A stretch of DNA of 64,000 nt from Haliclona indistincta (Eukaryota > Porifera > Demospongiae > Haplosclerida > Chalinidae). The DNA lies in NCBI GenBank assembly GCA_964017065.1, contig OZ024786.1, forward strand, positions 15,078,940 to 15,142,939. Direction: 5' to 3'. Shown in pieces: positions 10,079-19,196 of this stretch (positions are counted from its first letter, which is position 1; each line of letters starts with the position of its first letter). A program made the translations under genes and the position numbers. A model generated the notes under the pieces. The model saw only the letters and a list, made by a program, of their open reading frames with translations. It ran no database searches and was not told the origin of the DNA.

Positions 10079-10376
10079 CTGTTTCACTGTGCAGTAGATC
10101 AGCTGGGTTCATTAATATTATAGCGGCATCACTGATCTTCTGAAGACAGTAGTATCGTGTGGTAGTGTCTACTAACAGTACTAGTAGCGGGATAATGATC
10201 AGTACAGTGACCACTAGTTCCATTATGATCGTGCTCAGTGCCAGCAACAGTGACCAATCCTCCACTCCATCAGCTGATGATGCTAACAGCACTTTAGCTC
10301 TAGTCCTGCCGCTTGAACCAACACGGACGGCACGATACAAACCAATCCTGGCCCGCCACGTACAGATATCAATCAT
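10079..10376 (-). CDS. NLR-1 exon 1: small membrane-spanning N-terminal exon
   Basis: It starts at the first ATG of the open frame (10376) and runs 298 nt to a gtagat donor in phase 1, encoding about 99 residues. A basic N-terminal half with several Arg (R-A-R-I-G-L-Y-R-A-V-R) is followed by a single strongly hydrophobic segment around residues 46-68 (L-V-V-T-V-L-I-I-I-P-L-L-V-L-L-V). The positive-inside rule predicts a cytosolic N-terminus, i.e. a signal-anchor. The phase matches exon 2, exon 3 and exon 4, so it is predicted to be the first coding exon of the NLR transcript. It could also be a separate gene. No homologue recognised. Confidence 0.7.
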
Positions 10377-10459
10377 TGGTGGAGCTACAAGTTCAGTAGA
10401 AGAGGGAAAACTAAAGTGTATAGCTTGTAAGTTGAGTGGGTGTGGCTCCTACGCGTGGC

Positions 10460-10630
10460 CGTGTAGCTGGTCTCACTAGCAACTACAAAATGTAAAGAGA
10501 CCGTGTCTTTTCATAGTCAGCATAATTATCTTAATTTTACTCACTTCAGAGTATCTACAGTATGTTCCGTCAGTCACCAGCTGGGTCTTGCAAGAACTAC
10601 AACAAAACAGCACTCGTAACGCTACGTAGC
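10460..10630 (-). pseudogene. Decayed extra copy of the 2A exon upstream of NLR-1
   Basis: Plus-strand gtgtagctggtctcactagc (about 10461) and the agctgggtcttgcaagaac block near 10580 resemble, in order, the start and the R-T-Q-L region of exon 3 in the intact genes, but the 2A motif itself is gone. The same remnant sits upstream of NLR-4 exon 1 (45770-45900) and replaces the DBR1 exons seen next to other copies. Confidence 0.5.
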
Positions 10631-11370
10631 TTGCTAGTGACGAGCTTGCTGAGCCGCAGCTAGTGACGAGCTTGCTGAGCCAACGCCCTTCCGGAGCGCA
10701 TGCGCATTGAGCTTGGGTGTGGCTGCATTGCAGCTTTCTAGAGCTTTTGAAATTCTTGCCTAGTTATATACCTTACCTATCACGGTTACTGTTGCTCAGT
10801 TGTCGCTGTCACGGACACGTCAGGTTTTCGTCTTGATGCAACCATAGATGACGCAACGTAACTTCAGTTGTCAACCAAAACTTGGTAGATGAATAGCAGA
10901 ATCAAGATTATAACTAGTAGAAACCAATTCGCTAGTTTAGAAACAGTTGAATATGTAGAATCATACGGCTCTGTCCCACGAGTAGGTGGAGCCGAGGGTC
11001 TGGGCTTTTGCGTCACAATTCGTCTGGTTTTGGTCAGTACTAGGCGACAGCATTCCATCACACCTCGATGATTTGATTTGTGCTGAGTTAGTGAGGAACT
11101 TTCAGCATTCTAAAGGTCACATGACCAGAAGAAGGCGGAGTCACATATCATGCACTACAGGAAGTACTAGCTAGAAAGTCACTCAAACACATTGTGTGGT
11201 ACAGATATATATCATCATTATAATTGTATTCATAGTGAGACCTGATGATCACCTTATGTCATGAATACAGTTAAACTATCATAGAATGGTGAATGAGATG
11301 TTTACTTAAATTTTAAATACATATTATAATTTTAGCTCATTTCACTGTATAGCTTGAACATTATTAGAAA
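10631..11370. other. Spacer with short tandem repeat and a decayed IQ-exon copy
   Basis: A ~27-bp unit (gctagtgacgagcttgctga...) occurs twice at 10630-10682. At 11083-11176 there is a degenerate copy of the last exon of the IQ-motif gene (ggtcacatgaccagaagaag). Otherwise nothing coding seen. Confidence 0.55.
10696..10705. promoter_or_regulatory. GCGCATGCGC palindrome, NRF-1-like site
   Basis: A perfect match to the core of the animal NRF-1 consensus, 320 bp upstream of the NLR-1 first ATG. An equivalent site is at 46010 upstream of NLR-4. Binding is inferred from sequence only. Confidence 0.4.
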
Positions 11371-12180
11371 ATGTTTTATTTCAATGTCGTGAAGTGCGTG
11401 AGGGAACAGGTTGATCTGATAAAGGATGAAGTACATCAAGTGTCAGTGTATGAGACAATCTCTCATGATCTTATCAGTAACTTGTCTATCGTTCTCCAGC
11501 GATGGTTCATTGACTCACACAACTCTATCATCAATCGTACTACACTAGCTGGGTTCAGCAATTATTGTGGTATTCTAGGAGAATTTTGTGTGTGATTAGT
11601 TCCAGATGTTCTCAATATTTGAGCTGAGTTGTACGAGATGAATGTGTACAGTGGTCCTACTGGGTGCTTCAAGGCTCATGTTGGCACTCCTCATGGTGGT
11701 AACATGTTTGGTAGTCTGGTTGTGTGCTTACCTTCACAGTTCACTGGAGGATCACTTGTTACTAGACAACAAGGTCAAGAGATTGATTATGACTGGTCCT
11801 CACCAGCTAATGATCCTGTGCAAAACATTCAATGGGCAGCATTCTTCAGTGATGTGGAACATGAAATACTTCCAATTGCCGATGGGCATCGTACGCGTAT
11901 GACTTTATAACTTACAATTTAGACTAACTTACAATATAACCTCTACCATTGTGACCATGATTAATCCAGTTCCTTCACTGAATGTTACTACCACTCCATT
12001 CTACCAAATCTCAATTGATGCAGCACTAGTTGAACCACCTCATTTCCAGATTTCTTTGACGGTTGTGTCAGCATTCATATGGCTTTCAAGAGGTCGAAGA
12101 TTGGAAGGACCCTAAGATTCTACTGATTGTATCATGGTGATATTGGCTGCTACTTCACCAAAAGTGGTAGTAAAGTCTAT
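11371..12180 (+). pseudogene. 2OG-Fe(II) oxygenase (prolyl-4-hydroxylase-like) remnant
   Basis: The open piece 11629-11910 carries the family pattern L-Y-E-M-N-V-Y, then F-K-A-H-V-x-T-P, G-S-L-V-V-C-L-P, G-G-S-L, a D-W motif, Q-W-A-A-F-F-S-D-V-E-H-E and G-H-R. The iron ligand pattern should be H-x-D...H. Here the Asp of the first pair is Gly (H-V-G), so the site is damaged. The second copy at 47193 keeps H-V-D. Upstream (11371-11595) is a matching N-terminal segment and downstream (11940-12150) a decayed C-terminal part with stops. Judged non-functional. Confidence 0.75.
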
Positions 12181-12249
12181 TGATTTGTTAGTTTTTTTGT
12201 ACAGTACAGAAAGTGATGAGTTAGCATTAACCAGTCAATACATGTATCA

Positions 12250-12859
12250 TTCTCAGTGAAGCACAAGCATCACTAGCTTACTGAAGAGGAGAGAGAGAAA
12301 GAGTTAGAGAGCATGAAGAATGCTGCAGTCCACCAGCAAAAAAATACCATTAAAATAGAGACTCAGCATAACTTGAGACCTGAGCCTCAGAAGGACAGTG
12401 AACTCAAAGCAACACTAACACTGCAGAGAGAGTGGAGGAAGACGGCAGCTAGGGTGAGTGATGAGTGAGCTGTGAGTGAGTGGGCGAGCGTGCAATATTT
12501 TGATACTGTCACTGTATTACTTTCAGAGACGACAGAGATTTGAAGAGCAACTTGAACTGGTAAGAACACGTACAATGTATGATGTCATATGCCTCACTGT
12601 CTCATGTACTAGATTTACAAGCTGTTCTCAGAGGACACTTAGTACGTAAAGCACTAACAGAACAACACAACTCAACACAAGATAATGAGAGAGAGAAGAA
12701 ACTGATGATGGATCATGAAATGTGAGTGAGTTAGTGTGTGTTGATGGAGTGTGTTTGATACTGTGCAGAGTGAGTCAGGAACTTCAAAGCATTTTAAGAG
12801 GTCACATGACCAGAAGAAGGCGGAGTCACATACCACTACAGGAACTACTAGCTAGATAG
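12250..12859 (+). pseudogene. Coiled-coil/IQ-motif gene, 3' fragment (copy 1)
   Basis: The last exons of a gene whose longest copy is at 53780-55418: a coiled-coil exon to 12451, a short R-R-Q-R-F-E-E-Q exon (12524-12559), an IQ-motif exon (L-Q-A-V-L-R-G-H-L-V-R) at about 12610-12720 and the last exon 12769-12859 (second IQ motif, L-Q-S-I-L-R-G-H-M-T-R, stop tag). It lacks the 5' exons, so it is a truncated duplicate lying tail-to-tail with NLR-2. Confidence 0.65.
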
Positions 12860-13291
12860 TGATGGATCACAAACTAGTTTACATTATGAGACCAAAATGT
12901 TATTAAGACAGGTACATGATGTAACGAGTAGGTAAAAATAAAAATAAAAAATAAAATTTAAGTAGGACCAATTCAGATTTTGTAGAGAAAAATATTAAAA
13001 CAGTTTAACCAGATCCATTGCCCTCTGCAATGGCTAAAGTTAGAGTATCTGTCTTTAGGTTAGAGGGCTTAGATTTTGCGGACCTGGTTCCTCGCAAGCA
13101 CATAAGGGTGGAGCGCAGTAGAGCGAAACTCAGTCGACTCCTACTCCTACTTATTATATGAACTCACTAAAATTATTAAAAGACACAAAGCAACTTATAC
13201 AATGAATATAATAGCTATAATGTTATCGATGTTCTTGCATGATTGATTGCAATGACACATGTTTAGTATTTGAGTACATGTGATGTGAATA
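12860..13291. other. Convergent 3' spacer between IQ fragment and NLR-2
   Basis: AT-rich sequence, no gene seen. Confidence 0.6.
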
Positions 13292-13893
13292 TTAGCTATC
13301 ATCACTCCATGTATTTTCTTTTTCTAATAATGTTCTCTGCTCAATGTTCTCTTCTAGTGATAGTGCTATTGCTAGTCGTAATGTTTCGTCTTCAAGATCT
13401 CGATCATTCTCTGATGATAATACACTACACATCTTCTCCAGATCATCTTCTGATTGCAAAGTCTCTTGCCTAGATTGTGCAGCATGCTGCAGTTGTTCTT
13501 CATCTCTTCTTCTTTGTTCATCTTGTTCTGTGTGTATACTAGCTGATAGGGCTAGAGCAAGTTGTAGTTCATCATCTTCTAGATCATGATCATGCTCTTC
13601 TTGTCCATCCTCTGGTAAAGCTTCTTGCATTGAATGCTGTTGCTCTTCATCTCTTCTTCTTAGTTCGTCTTGTGCTGTTTGTATACTAGTTGATAGGGCT
13701 AGTGCAAGCAGTAGTTCATCATCTTCAACATCACCTTCATCTGATAATAATGAACTAAGTGGTCTAGAATATTCACGCAGCTTCTTTTCAAAGTCTTTTT
13801 TATCGATTTTTCCATCATTGATAGCTTGTATCACTGTAGAGCTGTTCATAGCCTGTTTGACCTGTCGGATACCCACATCTGTTAGTATACGAT
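13292..13893 (-). pseudogene. NLR-2 C-terminal tail with three UIMs, cut off from its body
   Basis: It reads from I-L-T-D-V-G-I-R-Q-V-K-Q-A, the LRR end shared by all copies, into an acidic/Gln-rich tail with D-D-E-L-L-L-A-L-A-L-S, D-D-E-L-Q-L-A-L-A-L-S and D-E-T-L-R-L-A-I-A-L-S-L-E-E-N. These fit the UIM consensus of an acidic patch, then a hydrophobic residue, Ala and Ser. The rest of the gene resumes at 15146 and 19197. Two insertions lie between, so the tail cannot be translated with the NACHT part unless spliced around about 5 kb. Confidence 0.85.
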
Positions 13894-15145
13894 AATATTT
13901 ACAAGAAATTAAAAAGATTTCTATCGAAATCAAAAGGATGTAGTGATGAAGAAATCTACCACTGGTTCACAATGTAAACCAACAAGGAACAAGCATAGAA
14001 TGGTAACACGATTGACTTGCTAACAGACCATAGATCCCTACATCAGTGGCTGCTGTGGCCAGACTATAGCTAGTTAAGCTATTTACTGTTGACTGACACT
14101 TTGAATAGAATTAAGCTTGTGACAAAATATTGATCTTATGTACAGCCACTGATGTAGGGATCTATGGTCTGTTAGCAAGTCAATCGTGTTACCATTCTAT
14201 GCTTGTTCCTTGTTGGTTTACATTGTGAACCAGTGGTAGATTTCTTCATCACTACATCCTTTTGATTTCGATAGAAATCTTTTTAATTTCTTGTTTGTGT
14301 CCTTTTTTCTTTTTAGTGAAGTGCAGTTCAATATCATGCATGTACAGAGAAGTCTTTGTTTCCACCATTAGTTTAGTATTCCTGTTGTTGATGGCTTTTC
14401 TTAAATTTGTAGCTAAAAAATTGTTAAGCTGTACGTATCGGGTCTGCCTAGTCGCCTACGCATGCATGCAGTGCATACGAGCCCCGCCCACACTTGTTGT
14501 AGACCTACACAGCGGTTATAATTATCTGGCAAGTGCAGAATGGCGATCCTACACGAGCTTAACGTTCTTCGAAGACTCCAGACAAATGCCGGGTGTGTGT
14601 TCTCCGTGATAGTGATCCACACGGCGCAGCGATACTTTAGCTGCTTGGTCACGTGCGCTACCCATTGCTTGGTCACGTGCGTATTGCGCAATCACAATAA
14701 TGGCGTCTAACACTAAGCTGACAATGGATCACGATCGAGAAATCGCGGAACTTAGATCGCCGTTACGCTAAAAACAAAGCTCAAAAGGCACATGCCAGGA
14801 GAATTTCACGACTGTTCGTGGATGTTTTGGTCTCGGCACTGCTCGCGTAAAGGCGCTAGGCGAGTGGAAGAAAGAAGAAAGAAAGAAAGAAAGAAGAAAA
14901 CGAAGATGACGAAACTCGATTTTCACCGTTTCCAGGTTCGTCACTTTAGTAACAATTTCGAGCAATCTCCTTGCTACTGTAAGATGGGGCAACGCCAGAG
15001 AGCAGATCCAAGTGTCTAAAGACGTATAAAATTCAACACCAGGCGAAATATCAGCGTTTGAACGCTAATACTTTGTATGTAGCCGCCATCTTGTTTTCTC
15101 GTTCATCCCTACATAGGGAGACACTACCGTGTCTCCCTAATAGTC
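13894..15145. mobile_element. 1.25-kb insertion in NLR-2 containing a long palindrome
   Basis: It interrupts the LRR coding sequence between S-S-L-K-M-V (15146) and I-L-T-D-V-G (13893). It contains the 152-bp arm palindrome at 13901-14294, and the remaining 850 bp have no recognised gene. The right end has a small ggagacacggtagtgtctcc hairpin. No clean target-site duplication found, so the family is unknown. Confidence 0.6.
13901..14294. repeat. Palindrome with 152-bp arms
   Basis: Arms 13901-14052 and 14143-14294 are inverted copies with a 90-bp spacer and, as far as I can read, near-perfect identity. Part of the arm (13905-13977) is also very similar to the sequence just downstream of the NLR-3 stop codon (30221-30285), so the arm includes NLR 3' flank sequence. 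Confidence 0.85.
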
Positions 15146-15232
15146 CACCATCTTTAGTGAGCTAATCTGCTCCAGAGCACTAACCAGTTCCTTCAGTTCA
15201 TGTGCACTCAGATCAACATCTTCCAACTTTAA
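15146..15232 (-). pseudogene. NLR-2 LRR fragment between two insertions
   Basis: Encodes L-E-D-V-D-L-S-A-H-E-L-K-E-L-V-S-A-L-E-Q and continues to S-S-L-K-M-V, the most conserved LRR unit of the family. It is continuous in frame with the body at 19197 if the element at 15233-19187 and one target duplication are removed. Confidence 0.85.
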
Positions 15233-15931
15233 GGGTTGGTAGAAGAATACATTTTTTATAGTAAGATCCCTAGTTATTATGGGTCTTTTTTATGTACATC
15301 TGATCCCTAGTATTATGGGACCTTTTTATGTACAAAAGTTCCTATATTATATGGGACCTTTTTATGTACTCTGCTCCCTAATATATATGGGACTGTTTTA
15401 TGTACAGTGCCTCCTTTATATGGGACTTTTTTATGTACAATTACTCAATTGTGATTAAGGATTCAACCCATGCTCCACCCACCTACATAAAAAGGTCCCA
15501 TATAAGATAGATCATGAAACACTCTTATGGGACAATTTTATGTACAGTGCATGTTCGACTACAATGAATGCAGTTCTAGGCTCCACCCACCTACATAAAA
15601 AGGCCCCATATAAGATAGATCATGAAACACTCTTATGGGACAATTTTATGTACAGTGCATTATTCTACACTCTATGCAGATCTGCACTGTTCTTGGCTCC
15701 ACCCACCACCCAATACACTATGGAACAATTTTATCTTTAATTTGGTGCACATGAATCTCAATTGATACTGAATTGAATAGTGTGATAATATATGATCGGT
15801 TATATTGAATTTGAGTCATGATTGATGATGTGATGTTCGATCACTGAATTAGTGAATGTACTGAATTTACTGAATTTGAGTGGCAAACAATAAACTGGCC
15901 TACTGAGTTGTGAGAGATTGATGAAGTGAGT

Positions 15932-17763
15932 TTACAATAGCTTATAGTCCTTGTCCGTTGATGGATCTTCAGTATACTGTTCAGTATTGTCTTCAAACCG
16001 TGTGATCCACTTCTGAGTAGTTGGATCCTTTCCTATTATTATTCCCTTGTACCATTCACCATCATCGAAATAAACCTTGACAGTTCTGCCAAAGAAACTG
16101 AGGGGTGCACGTGATTTTCCTATTTATACAAAGTATTGAAGTAATCATCATAGGCATGCACCTATTAAGAATGGTACCTTTTGTCGACGTCTGTTTTGAC
16201 TTTCTCTGCCTTGATGTACCTAACAATTATTTATTGTAGTTATTGTTATAGACTATCATTAAGTGCATGCTCTAACCTTTGTTCTCTTTGCTGACAAAGT
16301 CATCATTGTCAGGATCACGAGCCTTCTTTTTCTTCACATGTGCCGCTATACAATAACAATAAAAATTACATTAACACAAAGTCAAGATATACTGCTAATA
16401 GTATACCTTTCAATCCAATATCATCTTCATCTTCATTCACCTCAGCCAAAATTCTCTTCCTCCTGGCTTTGTTTTGCCTTGCAGTAGTTCGCTTGATTGA
16501 TTCAACAGTTTTCTTCTGGAATGATATTGGCAAGCCGCTATAAACAAACAAATGCTCGAAGGTCATCTTTTTATCTTGACGATAAGTGAAGTCCAAACAA
16601 GACTCGAGGGTTTTGGATCTATTTGACTTGTCAATTGAAGACTTATTTAATGACTCTACTCCATTAGTATCAGCTGGCATTGCCTCCCATAGGAACTCAT
16701 CAGCACAGCTAAATGCTGGGGATAGCATTTCTATAAAGAGAGAATACGCTTTTGTAAGTTCTGTTTTATGTATGTAAATTATTTATTGAGTCGTTATTTT
16801 GTGTTTGTTAAAAGTATAGATAATTGACATACTCAAATGTGATGGCTTGGTCCACCACTTGACCCAGGATGCTGCTGCCTTCCATTGGCTTGTTTCAATA
16901 TCACTCACAAATGGCAGTGATACAATTACATCAGCAGGTAGTGCTTCCAATTGCTGGTCTCCCGACAACACATTAAAATACAACAACACCAATTCTTCAC
17001 TGTGCTCTTTGGTAATCATGGACCTTAATTGCTGGACTTGATCTTGCATAAGTGCAATCGTAGGTGTAAAAACGAGCACAACTTGCTTGGTCTGCAGTGC
17101 TACCAACTGATAACACAATGATTTTCCACTTCCAGTTGGTTGAATTACCAAAGTGTTGTTACCAAAAATGGCATTTTCAGCTGCTTCAATTTGGAACGAA
17201 TGTAACGATGTTATTCCATATCTTTGACTAGCAATGCCATACAACAGAGTTTGGATGTCTTCTTGAGAAAATGGATATCCTGTATAATTGCCAATAGTTG
17301 ACATGTAATTTAAAATACTCATCTTACCAATACAGCTTGAAGTCTCAACCGACAGGTCCTCTGACACAACATCATCATCGCCACTTTCCATTCTGCATCA
17401 GGGAAATTATAGTAATTATGTACGACTCAGTAATATTAACCTTTCTTCACTTGTTGACTCGTCGGATTCATTGACACTTGCTTCCTGCTGATCTCTGCAA
17501 GAAACAAATGATTTGTATACCACCTTGATCTATATTATTATGTCTATATTGATTTAAATTATAGTACTATACCTCAATCTTTGTGACGTCATTGCTACAA
17601 TACATCTCTCATGACCAGATCGGTCGCGGCGTTTGTGAAAGAACTTATCACAGGTCGTGCAGAACTTGTTCATCGTCCCTTCACACTGAGTGCAGATTAC
17701 AGTTGCTAGCTCGTCGCAGAGATAGCACTGAGCTGGTCTTGGTCGCTCCATTTGTGAAGCCAA
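15932..17763 (-). pseudogene. RecQ-like helicase fragment with B-box-type zinc finger and Tudor-like C-terminus
   Basis: Predicted exons are 17573-17763, 17441-17494, 16833-17392, 16407-16730 and further 3' pieces to the stop at 15932. Exon 1 (ATG 17763) has a Cys/His-rich B-box-like finger, C-Y-L-C to F-F-H-K. Exon 3 has helicase motif 0/I (Q-P-T-G-S-G-K-S-L-C-Y-Q) and motif Ia (T-P-T-I-A-L-M-Q-D-Q-V) typical of RecQ. The DEAH box and the whole second RecA lobe are absent: the sequence passes directly to a Lys/Arg-rich linker. The last exon encodes a Tudor/agenet-like segment (V-K-V-Y-F-D-D-G-E-W-Y-K-G). Without motifs II-VI it cannot be an active helicase. It may be captured cargo or a DNA-binding accessory protein of the element. 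Confidence 0.65.
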
Positions 17764-17974
17764 TCAGCGCCACTAAAAGACCGCCAAAAACACGGCCACG
17801 TTGCGCACAATCACGCACGCGCTAAGCGAGGTAGACTACTTAGCTAGTTACAGTAGCAGCTAATACACATGCGTTTGTTATAGCTGTGTGGAAGCTTCTC
17901 ACAACATTCATGATATTATTATGCAAGGATCGAGCCCCACCCCATGCGTGCATGCATGGCTACTAGCAAATTCA

Positions 17975-18551
17975 TAGCCTCGTCCCCAGGCCAAATTTTT
18001 TCGCTTACGAAACGGACGAACGAAAACGGAAGCGCGAAAAAAGGGCCTGGTATCTATTGCAAGGGTGACCTTTTACCATTCGCCATGATTCCCCAGAATC
18101 TGGGGAATCCGTTCACACTTGAATATTTGTTTGTGATATTAGCCCGTATATTCACGTGAAAATGGCGCTCTAAGAGGCCTACTGTCTGCGTTGCAACCTG
18201 TAGAAGCGGATCTAGTGCTCAAGTACGAGCAGCGAAGTCCTGTCTGTGTTCGCGCGGTCTCTACTGTGTATGGTGACTCTGTGCTGACATGTTTGAAATA
18301 CAATCGTTCACAGAGTATCTTCGAAAACCCAGTATCTGGCGTCTACCACGTTGCTGCATTCGTCATCAGCGTAACTACAGCAACGCTGTGCACAGCAGGC
18401 CTTGTACAGCCCTGTATCGACAATCAGTAGGCAAGCCACATGTTTTCATAGGTAGCGCATGCGCACAATTACCCATGCAATAGATACCAGGCCTTAATTT
18501 TCGCTTATTCGTTCGTTTCGTTGCGAAAATTAATGGCAGGGGACGAGGCTA
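17975..18551. mobile_element. 577-bp MITE, family M1, nested in the 3.96-kb element
   Basis: Terminal inverted repeats start TAGCCTCGTCCCC and extend imperfectly about 80 bp. The 9-bp target duplication GCAAATTCA is at 17966-17974 and 18552-18560. The same family recurs at 25620-26243. Confidence 0.9.
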
Positions 18552-19196
18552 GCAAATTCACAGTTTATATTAATTATAGACTATAGTAATGACAGATAAT
18601 AATTTTATGCAGAGTTGATCGAAGACTGGACCAGTGAAGTTGTGACTCAGCTAGCTGTGACACACCATACATAAATCGTTCCATTCTAATGCTTCCTTGT
18701 CAACTTGGGTTAGGTGGGTGGAGCCAAGAACAGTGCAGATCTGCATAGAGTGTAGAATAATGCACTGTACATAAAATTGTCCCATAAGAGTGTTTCATGA
18801 TCTATCTTATATGGGGCCTTTTTATGTAGGTGGGTGGAGCCTAGAACTGCATTCATTGTAGTCGAACATGCACTGTACATAAAATTGTCCCATAAGAGTG
18901 TTTCATGATCTATCTTATATGGGACCTTTTTATGTAGGTGGGTGGAGCATGGGTTGAATCCTTAATCACAATTGAGTAATTGTACATAAAAAAGTCCCAT
19001 ATAAAGGAGGCACTGTACATAAAACAGTCCCATATATATTAGGGAGCAGAGTACATAAAAAGGTCCCATATAATATAGGAACTTTTGTACATAAAAAGGT
19101 CCCATAATACTAGGGATCAGATGTACATAAAAAAGACCCATAATAACTAGGGATCTTACTATAAAAAATGTATTCTTCTACCAACCCCAACTTTAA

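Larger units (their letters stand above)
15233..19187. mobile_element. 3.96-kb Mutator-like element with 475-bp terminal inverted repeats
   Basis: The left repeat 15233-15707 and right repeat 18713-19187 are inverted copies of equal length. A 9-bp target duplication, CAACTTTAA, sits at 15224-15232 and 19188-19196. Long inverted repeats plus a 9-bp duplication are typical of Mutator-like elements. The repeats contain about nine copies of a TATGGGACCTTTTTATGTAC-like motif, in both orientations, which could be transposase-binding sites. The cargo is a RecQ-like helicase gene and a nested MITE. No DDE transposase was found, so it is probably mobilised in trans. Confidence 0.85.

Noticed and set aside
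13292..13589. Serine-rich plus-strand frames opposite the UIM tails (also 55737-56056 and 30329-31474).
   Set aside because: Antisense of acidic/Gln repeats. No features of real genes.
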